Source: Brachybacterium subflavum (lineage in GTDB: Bacteria > Actinomycetota > Actinomycetes > Actinomycetales > Dermabacteraceae). From it: a stretch of DNA of 64,000 nt. A program made the position numbers and the translations under genes. Of this stretch, positions 55,443-64,000 are shown in pieces. Below the pieces are notes generated by a model. The model saw only the letters and a program-made list of their open reading frames with translations. It was not told where the DNA came from and did no database searches. Position 1 is the stretch's first letter; each line of letters begins with the position of its first letter. The stretch is from the NCBI RefSeq assembly GCF_009299795.1, contig NZ_VIGP01000001.1:1-64000 (forward strand). The letters are read 5' to 3'.

Positions 55443-56039
55443 TCAGTCCTCTTCCTCGTGGGTGGTCGGGGAGCGCTTCTTCCGGTTCCCGCTGCGGCGC
55501 TCCGCCTTGAACGCCTCCCACTCCGCGAGCATCGCCCGGTGATGCCCCTGGAGCCAGGTCATGTAGTCGCGCCCGTTCTCCAGGCGCTCGCGGACGGGGG
55601 CGTCCGCCGGGTCGTCGGGATCGGTGGTCGCGAGGCCGCGGGCGATCACGTCGCGCTGGCGGTCCAGGTAGCGGCGCTCGGTCGCGAGCCAGCTGCCCCA
55701 GACGTCCGTCTCGGTGCGGAAGTAGTGGCGGCGGTCCCCCGGGATCACGTGCCGCTTGACGAAGCCCGACTCCACCAGGCGCCGGGTGGCCATGGAGATC
55801 GCCCCCGAGCTCGCCTGCAGGCCCTGCGCGAGCTGCGCCGAGGAGGTGTGGTCGGCCTGGGTCATCATCAGATAGCCGAGCACGCGGCCGTCGGTGAGGG
55901 GGAGTCCTGCAGCGTGGTTCATCATCACGGCGAGGTCCTCGACGAAGCCCTGGCGATCGGCGTCGAGGTACACGTCGTGCTCGGCAGGCTCCTGCGCGTC
56001 CTCGGTGCTCCTGCGCGGATCGCTGCGGTCCTCGGCCAT
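55443..56039 (-). CDS. GbsR/MarR-type winged-helix regulator in the peptide-import operon
   Basis: A 198-residue regulator. The HTH/wing region reads TSSAQLAQGLQASSGAISMATRRLVESGFVKRHVIPGDRRHY (about 67-105), and LPLTDGRVLGYLMM is typical of the GbsR subgroup. The C-terminal half is helical and basic. It lies inside the importer operon between a permease and the ATPase gene, suggesting autoregulation; the inverted repeat at 61141-61160 in front of the operon is the likely target. The ligand may be a peptide or amino acid. Confidence 0.85.
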   Translation of the reverse strand: MAEDRSDPRRSTEDAQEPAEHDVYLDADRQGFVEDLAVMMNHAAGLPLTDGRVLGYLMMTQADHTSSAQLAQGLQASSGAISMATRRLVESGFVKRHVIPGDRRHYFRTETDVWGSWLATERRYLDRQRDVIARGLATTDPDDPADAPVRERLENGRDYMTWLQGHHRAMLAEWEAFKAERRSGNRKKRSPTTHEEED

Positions 56040-56124
56040 GCTCTCTCCTCCATCCGTCCGGGGTCGTCGGCCGTGCGGGGGAGTGCCGCGGGCCGTGCTC
56101 CGGATCTTCTCATTCCGCCCGCCC

Positions 56125-57003
56125 TCATCCGTGGGCCGGTTCGAGCAGGGTCCGCAGGGTCTCCCCGAGCGTGGTCACGGTCAGCACCGTGATCACGAGG
56201 AACAGGGAGGGGAAGACCAGCATGTGCGGGGCGGAGAGGAACTGCCCGGTCGCCGCGGAGAGCTGGAGCCCCCACGAGATCGCCGGGGCCTGGAGACCGA
56301 TGCCCAGGTAGGTGAGGGAGGACTCGGCGACGATCACGCTGCCCACGGTGATGGTGGCGAGCACCAGCAGCGGGGAGAGCGAGGAGGGCAGCACGTACCG
56401 GGTGGCGATCCACCAGGGGGAGAGCCCCATCGTGCGTCCCGCGGAGACGAACTCGGAGCGCGCGACGGCGCGGACCGAGCCGCGCACGAGCCGCGCCATC
56501 GTCGGCCATCCGAAGAGGGCGAGCACGAGGGAGACCGTGAGCACCGAGCGCGTGCCCACGGTGTTCAGCACGACCACCGCCCCGAGCAGGAACGGGAAGC
56601 CGAGGAACACGTCGGTCAGGCGCGAGAGCACCGAATCGACCCAGCCCCCGCTCATGCCCGCGACGGTCCCGACCACGATCGCGACGATCCCCGCGAGCGC
56701 GGTGGTGAGGGCGGCGACGCCGATCGAGGTGCGCGTCCCGTAGATCACCTGGGCGTAGACGTCGCAGCCCTGGACGTCGAAGCCGAAGGGGTGGCCGGAG
56801 GTCGGCGAGGCGCCGCTGCGGGTGAGGTCGCAGAAGCGGGGGTCGCCGTGCCCGAAGAGCCCCGCGAACGGGGCCGGGGCGATCGCGATCAGCAGGATGA
56901 GCACGAGCAGGACCGCGGGGACGATCACCCCGGGCCGGCGCAGGGCGGGGGAGAGCACCCGGTGGCGCACGGGGGCGTCGGCGGCGCGGACGAAGCTGGT
57001 CAT
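56125..57003 (-). CDS. Oligopeptide ABC permease (DppC-type)
   Basis: A 292-residue permease with about six membrane segments. GHPFGFDVQGCDVYAQVIYGTRTS is the DppC N-terminal signature, and EFVSAGRTMGLSPWWIATRYVLP is the ATPase-coupling loop. The gene overlaps the DppB-type stop by 4 bases. Confidence 0.92.
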   Translation of the reverse strand: MTSFVRAADAPVRHRVLSPALRRPGVIVPAVLLVLILLIAIAPAPFAGLFGHGDPRFCDLTRSGASPTSGHPFGFDVQGCDVYAQVIYGTRTSIGVAALTTALAGIVAIVVGTVAGMSGGWVDSVLSRLTDVFLGFPFLLGAVVVLNTVGTRSVLTVSLVLALFGWPTMARLVRGSVRAVARSEFVSAGRTMGLSPWWIATRYVLPSSLSPLLVLATITVGSVIVAESSLTYLGIGLQAPAISWGLQLSAATGQFLSAPHMLVFPSLFLVITVLTVTTLGETLRTLLEPAHG

Positions 57004-57947
57004 GACGTCGTCCCCCGGGTGCGGATCCGCGGGTCGAGCAGTGCGTGGAGGCCGTCCACGAGCAGGCTGGTGAGCAGGAAGACGAGGATCAGGGCGGTCG
57101 AGATGCCGACGATCGTGGCACCCTCGTGGGAGCGGATCCCCTGGAACAGCAGGTTGCCGATGCCGGGCACGTTGAAGATCCCCTCCACGATGACGGTCCC
57201 GCCCATGAGCAGTCCGAGGTCCGTGGCCAGGTACGTCACCGGCGGGATCAGCGAGTTGCGCAGCACGTGCACGCCGACGATCCGTCGGCGCGAGAGGCCG
57301 CTCGCCGTGGCCGCGCGGATGTGGTCGGTCGCAAGGGTCTCGATCACCGAGGCCCGCGTGAGGCGGGAGACGGAGGCGAGCCCGAACAGGGCGATGACCA
57401 GCGCGGGCAGCAGGAAGGAGACGGGCCAGCCCTGGGCGGTGCCGGCGACGGGGAACCAGTGCAGGCGCACCGCGAACACGAGCTGGAGCGAGACGCCGAG
57501 CACGAACACGGGGATCGCGGCGACCGTGATCGTCGAGATCAGCACCGCCCGGTCGACGGCCTTCCCACGGCGCAGCGCGGCGGCGACGCCCAGGGCGATG
57601 CCCACCACGACCTCGATCACCCAGGCGGTGAGCGCGAGGACGATCGTCACCGGCCAGCGCTGGGCCATCTGCTCGCCGACGGACACGCCGTTGAAGTCGG
57701 TGCCGAAGTCGCCGTGGAGGAGCCCTCCCAGGTAGCGCAGATAGCGCTGCCAGAGCGGCTCGTCCAGGTGGTAGCGGGCCTGCAGGGTGTGCACGGTCGC
57801 GTCGCTCAGCGGACGGTCCCCGCCGAGCGCGCGGATCGGGTCGCCGGGCAGCGCGAAGGTCATCACGTAGATGAGGAAGGTGACGCCGAGGAAGACGATC
57901 ACCAGCGTCCCGATCCGGCGCGCCGCGACCAGCAGCGCGCCTCTCAT
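57000..57947 (-). CDS. Oligopeptide ABC permease (DppB-type)
   Basis: A 315-residue permease. RRIGTLVIVFLGVTFLIYVM opens the first segment; ALPGDPIRALGG and YHLDEPLWQRYLRYLGGLLHGDFG are DppB landmarks, and DHIRAATASGLSRRRIVGVHVLRN is the coupling loop. It overlaps both the M14 peptidase stop and the DppC-type start. Confidence 0.92.
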   Translation of the reverse strand: MRGALLVAARRIGTLVIVFLGVTFLIYVMTFALPGDPIRALGGDRPLSDATVHTLQARYHLDEPLWQRYLRYLGGLLHGDFGTDFNGVSVGEQMAQRWPVTIVLALTAWVIEVVVGIALGVAAALRRGKAVDRAVLISTITVAAIPVFVLGVSLQLVFAVRLHWFPVAGTAQGWPVSFLLPALVIALFGLASVSRLTRASVIETLATDHIRAATASGLSRRRIVGVHVLRNSLIPPVTYLATDLGLLMGGTVIVEGIFNVPGIGNLLFQGIRSHEGATIVGISTALILVFLLTSLLVDGLHALLDPRIRTRGTTS

Positions 57948-59485
57948 GACGCGCCGCCGTCGTCGGGGAGGGGGAGACCGGCCGACGGCGCGTCCCGCGT
58001 CGGACGTGTCGCGGCCACGTGCGCGGCGCCCGCGAGCACCGCCCCGAGCTGCACGCCGACGAGCGCGCGCATCGGGATGGGCGTCGCCTCGGTCGCGGCA
58101 TCGGCCAGCCACTCCTCATACAGGGCGGCCATCCGCTCGCGCAGCGCGCGCAGAGGAGCGGGGGCGATGCCCGCGCCGGTCTCCGCCTCGATCGCCCGCA
58201 GCAGCATCCCGCCGTAGCGGAGGCGGAAGCAGCGCACCAGGTCCTCGCAGGCGAACCGCTCCGCCACGGTCGCCCGCCGTTCGGCCGGCTCGAGCGGCGC
58301 CCGGTGGCGGTCGGTCTCGGCGATCGCCCCGAGCATCGGGACGAACGCCCGGGAGGCCTCGAGATAGGGGGTCTGCAGCGTCAGGTGCGCCTCCGCCTCG
58401 TCCAGGATCTCCTGCAGGGCCTCGCCGGAGGAGCCCATCGCCGCGGCGGTGCGCAGCACCAGGTCCCGATAGGGCTCGGCAGTGGGCGTCTCGTCGCCGG
58501 CGTCGGGATGGGTCCAGTAGGGCAGCTCGGCCACCAGGCACAGCGCGTCGTGACGCGCGCCCCAGGATGCCGAGGAGGAGCCGCGGATCTGCGGCGCCGG
58601 ATCGAGGCCGATCGACTCGAGGTACTCGTAGTACGTGGAGATGTGGTCCATGGCGAACACGGCGGTCGCGAGGGTGCGCAGGTGCGGGGACTCGGGCTCG
58701 CCGGTGTCCAGGGCGAGGCCCAGCGCATCGGGGATCGCGTGCAGGTCGGAGATCAGGTCCGGCTCGTCGTGGGAGAGGTAGTAGTAGACCCCTCCCATCT
58801 CTCCGTTGTGCAGGGTGACCAGCAGGTCGGGGCGCACGTCGTCGATCAGTCGCATGAGCGCGAGCGTCTCGGGGAGGACGGCGTCGAAGTAGGCGTCCCT
58901 GAAGTCGGTGGGGAAGGTCCACTCGACCTGGCTGTCCGGAGCCGGCCGGAAGAAGTGCCGCGAGTAGTGGGCGCGGTCGAAGGGGTCGGCGAACCAGTCC
59001 TCGTTCAGCCGCATGCCGTCGGGGTCGATGGTGGGCACGATGTGCCAGGTGGTCGCGAGCTGCTCGGCGGGGCCGTCCGCATCGAGCATCATCTCGGCCA
59101 GGTGCAGGGCGGTCCACGAGCCGATCGGCTCGTTGGGGTGGACGCCGCCGACGATCACCGCCTGGTGGGGCCCGCCGCCGACGACGAACTCGTGGATCGG
59201 CTCGCCCAGCCGGCTGGTGCCGATGCGGCGCCGGCCCACGCGGTCGGTGCTGCGTGCGAGCTCCTCGAAGCTCCGGTGCAGCTCGTCCACGGTGGGGAAC
59301 CCGCTGTGGTCGGGCAGGGTCCGCACGAGATCCAGGATCTGCGGGGCGCGCAGCGGCGCCTGCTCGCGGAGGTCGGTGGACGGGTGTGGCATGCGTGCTT
59401 CCTCTCGTCGGGCGGCCGGCGGGCCGGGGGCGGTGTCGGCGGTGTCGGTCGTGATCGGGGAGCCGGGGACGCGCCTCGCGCTCAT
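57944..59485 (-). CDS. M14-family zinc carboxypeptidase-like enzyme
   Basis: About 513 residues. The zinc site HPNE (His116, Glu119, in VIVGGVHPNEPIGSW) and a second His (His226 in LLVTLHNGEMGG) match the M14 carboxypeptidase/aminoacylase fold. No signal peptide, so it acts on imported peptides in the cytoplasm. ATG 59485 overlaps the binding-protein stop (ATGA) with GGAGG upstream; ATG 59392 with AGAGGAAG is an alternative giving 482 residues. Co-transcription with a peptide importer indicates uptake-coupled hydrolysis. Confidence 0.88.
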   Translation of the reverse strand: MSARRVPGSPITTDTADTAPGPPAARREEARMPHPSTDLREQAPLRAPQILDLVRTLPDHSGFPTVDELHRSFEELARSTDRVGRRRIGTSRLGEPIHEFVVGGGPHQAVIVGGVHPNEPIGSWTALHLAEMMLDADGPAEQLATTWHIVPTIDPDGMRLNEDWFADPFDRAHYSRHFFRPAPDSQVEWTFPTDFRDAYFDAVLPETLALMRLIDDVRPDLLVTLHNGEMGGVYYYLSHDEPDLISDLHAIPDALGLALDTGEPESPHLRTLATAVFAMDHISTYYEYLESIGLDPAPQIRGSSSASWGARHDALCLVAELPYWTHPDAGDETPTAEPYRDLVLRTAAAMGSSGEALQEILDEAEAHLTLQTPYLEASRAFVPMLGAIAETDRHRAPLEPAERRATVAERFACEDLVRCFRLRYGGMLLRAIEAETGAGIAPAPLRALRERMAALYEEWLADAATEATPIPMRALVGVQLGAVLAGAAHVAATRPTRDAPSAGLPLPDDGGAS

Positions 59486-61065
59486 CGGACGCTCACCTCC
59501 GCGATCGCGACGTCGCCGCGGACGTCGGGCAGGTCGGTGATCTTCTCGCTGGTCACGTAGGAGTACTTGTCGAAGAAGGTGGGGACGACGGGGAAGTCCT
59601 CGAAGGCGGCCTCCTGGACCTTCGCGTAGTAGTCGGAGGCCTCGTCCTCGTCGCCGGCGGCGCTCGCGCGGGCGAGCAGGGTGTCCACGTCGTCGTCCTG
59701 GTAGTAGCCGGTGCAGGGCGCGCAGCCCCCGGTGGGGGTGAGCAGGGCGCGCAGGGTCCCCTGCTGGCTCGGGTAGAGGGCGCCCCAGTGGCCGAAGTGT
59801 GGTCCGTCGACCGTCTTCTCGACGAGCTCGGTGTTGAAGGAGGCGAAGTCCGTGGTGGGCTTCGCGACCGTCTCGACGCCGAGGTTCTGGCGGATCTGGT
59901 TCGCGTATCCCTGGTAGAGCGCGTCCAGGCCGGCGCCTCCCGGGTAGACCAGGGTGATCGTGCCGTCGAAGCCCCCGGCCTCGGCGAGCAGGGCCTTCGC
60001 ATCCTCGGGATGGAACTCGCAGTACTTCCCGCACACGCCCTCCTTCGCCCCGATCATGCTGGGCGGGGTGAGCGAGGTGGCCGGTTCGTAGAGCCCTCCG
60101 AAGAACGCCTTGTTCACGGCGTCCCGGTCGATGGACATCGAGATCGCCTCGCGGACGCGGGGGTCGTCGTACCGCTCGTCCCACAGGGGGAACCCGAGGT
60201 AGTCGATGCCCGCGGCATCGTAGGTGTGCAGGCGGTCGCCGAAGTCCGCGGATGCGCTGGTCATCTTCTCCGCGGGCAGGGTGAGCACATCGGCGCTGCC
60301 GGAGAGCACGTCGGTATAGGCCGTGTTCTGGTCCTGGTAGCTGCGGAAGGTCACGCGCTGCGTCCGCGGGGCCTCGCCCTGGTAGCCGTCCCAGGCCTGC
60401 ACCGTGAACTCGCCGCCCGGCTTCCACTCCTCGGTCATCGCGTAGGGGCCGTTGCCGATGGGCCCGCGGTCGTAGGCGTCGAGATCGTCGTAGGCGGCCT
60501 CGGGCATCGGGAAGAACGCGGTCTGGGAGGAGGTCAGCTGGAGAGGGAAGGAGCTGTCCGCGCTCGTGAGCTCCACCGTGAAGGTGCGCTCTCCCGTGAC
60601 GTGCAGTCCGCTCATGGTCTTCGTCGTTGGCTTCCCGGACTCGGGGTTGAGGTCCGCGTATCCCTTGATGCCGGCGAGCTGCCCGGAGTCCTCCCAGGCG
60701 TTCGGGCCGAAGGCGACGTGGTTCCAGGCCTTCACGTAGCTCTCGGCCGTGACCGGCTCGCCGTTCTGGAAGGTCCAGCCCCTGCGCAGGGTGATGGTCC
60801 AGGTGACGTTGTCGTCGCTGGTGATGCTCGCGGCGGCGACCCCGTGCACGGTGCCGTCGTCGTCGACGGACACGAGCGGGGAGAACAGCGCCCGCATCTG
60901 GTCGTAGGCGACGGTCTGCCGGCCGGGCGTGAGGTGATCGGGCTCGCCGGTGGCGAACACGAAGCCGTCGGGGTCGCTGTGCTGCGGCGTGCCCACGGAG
61001 CACCCGGTGATCAGCGTGAGCATCGCCGCCCAGGCGACGACGGTGAGCGCTGCTCCTCTGCGCAT
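59482..61065 (-). CDS. Oligopeptide-binding lipoprotein (DppA/OppA-type)
   Basis: A 527-residue family-5 solute-binding protein. MRRGAALTVVAWAAMLTLITGC gives a lipobox ITGC. WTITLRRGWTFQNGEPVTAESYVKAWNHV is the family-5 signature region. GGAGGAACC precedes the ATG. It is the first gene of the operon, directly downstream of the inverted repeat. Confidence 0.93.
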   Translation of the reverse strand: MRRGAALTVVAWAAMLTLITGCSVGTPQHSDPDGFVFATGEPDHLTPGRQTVAYDQMRALFSPLVSVDDDGTVHGVAAASITSDDNVTWTITLRRGWTFQNGEPVTAESYVKAWNHVAFGPNAWEDSGQLAGIKGYADLNPESGKPTTKTMSGLHVTGERTFTVELTSADSSFPLQLTSSQTAFFPMPEAAYDDLDAYDRGPIGNGPYAMTEEWKPGGEFTVQAWDGYQGEAPRTQRVTFRSYQDQNTAYTDVLSGSADVLTLPAEKMTSASADFGDRLHTYDAAGIDYLGFPLWDERYDDPRVREAISMSIDRDAVNKAFFGGLYEPATSLTPPSMIGAKEGVCGKYCEFHPEDAKALLAEAGGFDGTITLVYPGGAGLDALYQGYANQIRQNLGVETVAKPTTDFASFNTELVEKTVDGPHFGHWGALYPSQQGTLRALLTPTGGCAPCTGYYQDDDVDTLLARASAAGDEDEASDYYAKVQEAAFEDFPVVPTFFDKYSYVTSEKITDLPDVRGDVAIAEVSVR

Positions 61066-61140
61066 GGTTCCTCCGATGGGTCGTCCTCGACCGCCGCTCG
61101 GGAGCGACGTGGGTCGACCGTACGGGAGCGTCTCTCTCAG

Positions 61141-61160
61141 CTTTCAGTGAATACTGAAAG
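61141..61160. promoter_or_regulatory. Perfect inverted repeat CTTTCAG-N6-CTGAAAG, likely operator of the peptide operon
   Basis: CTTTCAG (61141-61147) and CTGAAAG (61154-61160) flank TGAATA, 75 bases upstream of the binding-protein start. TATAAA on the minus strand (61161-61166) abuts it, so a repressor there would cover the transcription start. Symmetry and spacing suit a dimeric winged-helix repressor such as the operon-encoded GbsR/MarR protein. The PaiB-like gene begins 61 bases to the right and may be controlled too. Confidence 0.65.
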
Positions 61161-61221
61161 TTTATAGAAACGTGACCTGCTCCACGAACATCGTCGTCCG
61201 GCGCGTGGGAGCGTGTCCGTC

Positions 61222-61889
61222 ATGCGCCACACACCCTCGTACCTGCTGACGGATCCCGAAGAGGTGCGCCGCCTGATCCGCAGCAATCCCTGGGCGACGA
61301 TCGTCTCGCCCGCCTCGGGGCTGGTCGCCTCCCACTATCCCTTCCTGCTCGAGGAGCCGGCCGACGGCGAGGACCCGGGGGACGAGATCAGCCTCGTCAG
61401 CCACGTCGGCCGGCCCGACGAGGAGGCCCACGAGCTCGGCCGCCATGAGGTGCTCGTGATCATCCAGGGTCCCCACGGCTACATCTCGCCGGGCTGGTAC
61501 CCGCCCGATCAGTTCATCCCGACGTGGAACCACGTCACCGCCCACCTCTGGGGCACGCCCGAGATCCTCTCGGACGAGGAGAACTTCGCGGTGCTCTCCC
61601 GGCTCGTCGACCACTTCGAGCAGCAGATGCCCGAACCCGTCTCCCTGCAGATCGACGAGGAGAGGGCCCGGGGCATCGCGCGGGGGACCGTGGGGATCCG
61701 CGTGCGGGTTCGGCGCTTCGACGCCCGCGCCAAGCTCAGCCAGGACAAGGACCCCGCGGTGATCGACTCCGTGATCTCCGCTCTGCGCGCACCGGGGCCC
61801 TACGAGAACCCGGCGCTCGCCGCCGAGATGGTCCGCGAGCACGGCGAGCCGTCCCCGCAGCCGGGATCCGCAGAGCGGGGGCAGGACTG

Positions 61890-61890
<1 letters not shown>
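61222..61890 (+). CDS. PaiB-like FMN-binding protein
   Basis: A 222-residue protein of the PaiB/FMN-binding negative regulator family. MRHTPSYLLTDPEEVRRLIRSNPWATIVS, ASHYPFLL and SPGWYPPDQFIPTWNHVTAHLWG are family-defining. It has a split-barrel FMN-binding fold; PaiB was described as a negative regulator of proteases and sporulation in Bacillus, but the biochemical role is unclear. ATG 61222 is preferred to GTG 61213. Divergent from the peptide-import operon; its stop overlaps the amidohydrolase start. Confidence 0.9.
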
Positions 61891-63482
<1,592 letters not shown>

Positions 63483-63616
63483 GGTGCACGACCGACGTCG
63501 GGCCCGGCGGACCCGCCGCTGGTGAGATGCTCGGAAGGCCCCTGCTCGGCTCGGCCCGGTCGGGCCGGACCGGACGCAGCCAGATCCTTCCCCGGCACCA
63601 GAGGAGACCCCGCACC

Positions 63617-64000
63617 ATGACCCGACCCCGTTTGGGACTGTTCACCCGGCTCCTCGAGGACGCGAGCCCCGCCGATCGCTACCGCTTCGCGCTCGAGCAG
63701 ATCGCGCGGGCCGACGAGCTCGGCTTCGCCTCCGCGTGGGTCGCCCAGCACCACTTCGGCGAGCACGAGGGCGGTCTGCCCTCGCCCTTCGTGCTGCTCG
63801 CCGCCGCGGCCCAGCGTACGAGCCGGATCGCACTGGCCACCGGGGTGCTCACCCTTCCGATCGACGACCCGCTGCGCGCCGCCGAGGACGCCTCCGTGCT
63901 CGACGCCCTGAGCGGCGGGCGGGTGCAGCTCGGGATCGCCGCCGGCGGCACGCCCTCCTCGTTCCCCGCCTTCGGGCAGGATCCGGGCCGGCGCAGGGAG
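63617..64000 (+). CDS. Luciferase-like (LLM) flavin-dependent oxidoreductase, 5' part only
   Basis: The first 128 codons of an open frame running off the window. MTRPRLGLFTRLLEDASPADRY, ELGFASAWVAQHHFGEHEGG and VLDALSGGRVQLGIAAGGTP are hallmarks of bacterial-luciferase-family F420- or FMN-dependent monooxygenases. GAGGAGA lies upstream of ATG 63617. It stands about 130 bases after the amidohydrolase on the same strand. Cofactor and substrate cannot be determined from this part. Confidence 0.88.
   Translation, partial: MTRPRLGLFTRLLEDASPADRYRFALEQIARADELGFASAWVAQHHFGEHEGGLPSPFVLLAAAAQRTSRIALATGVLTLPIDDPLRAAEDASVLDALSGGRVQLGIAAGGTPSSFPAFGQDPGRRRE

Noticed and set aside
57944..61003. A 1019-codon minus-strand open frame
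   Set aside because: Its first half overlaps the peptide-binding lipoprotein in another frame and is Arg/Pro-rich; only the M14 peptidase part from about 59485 down is real.

Overview
The window is very GC-rich, gene-dense, and full of 4-base start/stop overlaps (ATGA), leaderless-looking starts, PRD/PTS, ROK, LacI, GntR and YheO-type regulators and sugar ABC importers. This points to a saprophytic actinobacterium; a Brachybacterium/Dermabacteraceae-like host is my best guess, from gene style only. No rRNA, tRNA or CRISPR array was seen.

Bases 1-8460 form a visibly less GC-rich accessory island. It holds an IS110-family transposase broken by a frameshift and cut off by what looks like the end of another IS; a large SIR2 + STAND-type NTPase gene (candidate Avs5-like NAD-depleting defence protein); a GIY-YIG nuclease/DUF2075 helicase overlapping a MazG-like nucleotide pyrophosphohydrolase; a frameshifted remnant of a PTS EIIA-domain protein; and an orphan membrane protein containing a hexanucleotide repeat.

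From 8.5 to 15.8 kb lies a cellobiose/lactose-type PTS operon (EIIB-EIIC-EIIA-GH1 6-phospho-glycosidase) with its own PRD/EIIA-containing regulator, divergent from an FGGY sugar kinase. The GH1 enzyme has Gln in place of the acid/base Glu. From 16.7 to 23.9 kb a sulfatase and a sugar ABC importer (two permeases, binding protein) face a divergent regulator in which an IS630-transposase-type HTH is fused in frame to a full LacI repressor. A GMC oxidoreductase, a membrane protein/TetR pair, an HxlR/tautomerase pair and a YitT protein follow. From 28.9 to 33.5 kb an ArsR-type sensor with a His-rich N-terminus precedes a FecCD-type metal/siderophore importer operon ending in a methyltransferase.

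From 33.6 to 41.0 kb a minus-strand operon encodes an MHS transporter, N-acyl-D-amino-acid deacylase, RidA, KDG kinase, KDPG-type aldolase and a fold-III PLP deaminase/dehydratase, opposite a YheO-type regulator. Together they would take an N-acyl-hexosaminate to pyruvate and glyceraldehyde-3-phosphate. From 42.2 to 47.7 kb a GntR-led operon (beta-hydroxyacid dehydrogenase, enolase-superfamily enzyme, aldehyde dehydrogenase, MFS transporter) looks like another sugar-acid pathway. From 47.8 to 53.6 kb a ROK regulator faces a second sugar ABC importer + sulfatase operon.

From 53.6 to 61.2 kb an oligopeptide ABC importer (binding protein, two permeases, fused double ATPase) is co-transcribed with an M14 zinc carboxypeptidase and a GbsR/MarR-type regulator, with a perfect inverted repeat just upstream that is the likely operator. 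The window ends with a PaiB-like FMN protein, a YtcJ-type amidohydrolase and the start of a luciferase-like oxidoreductase.
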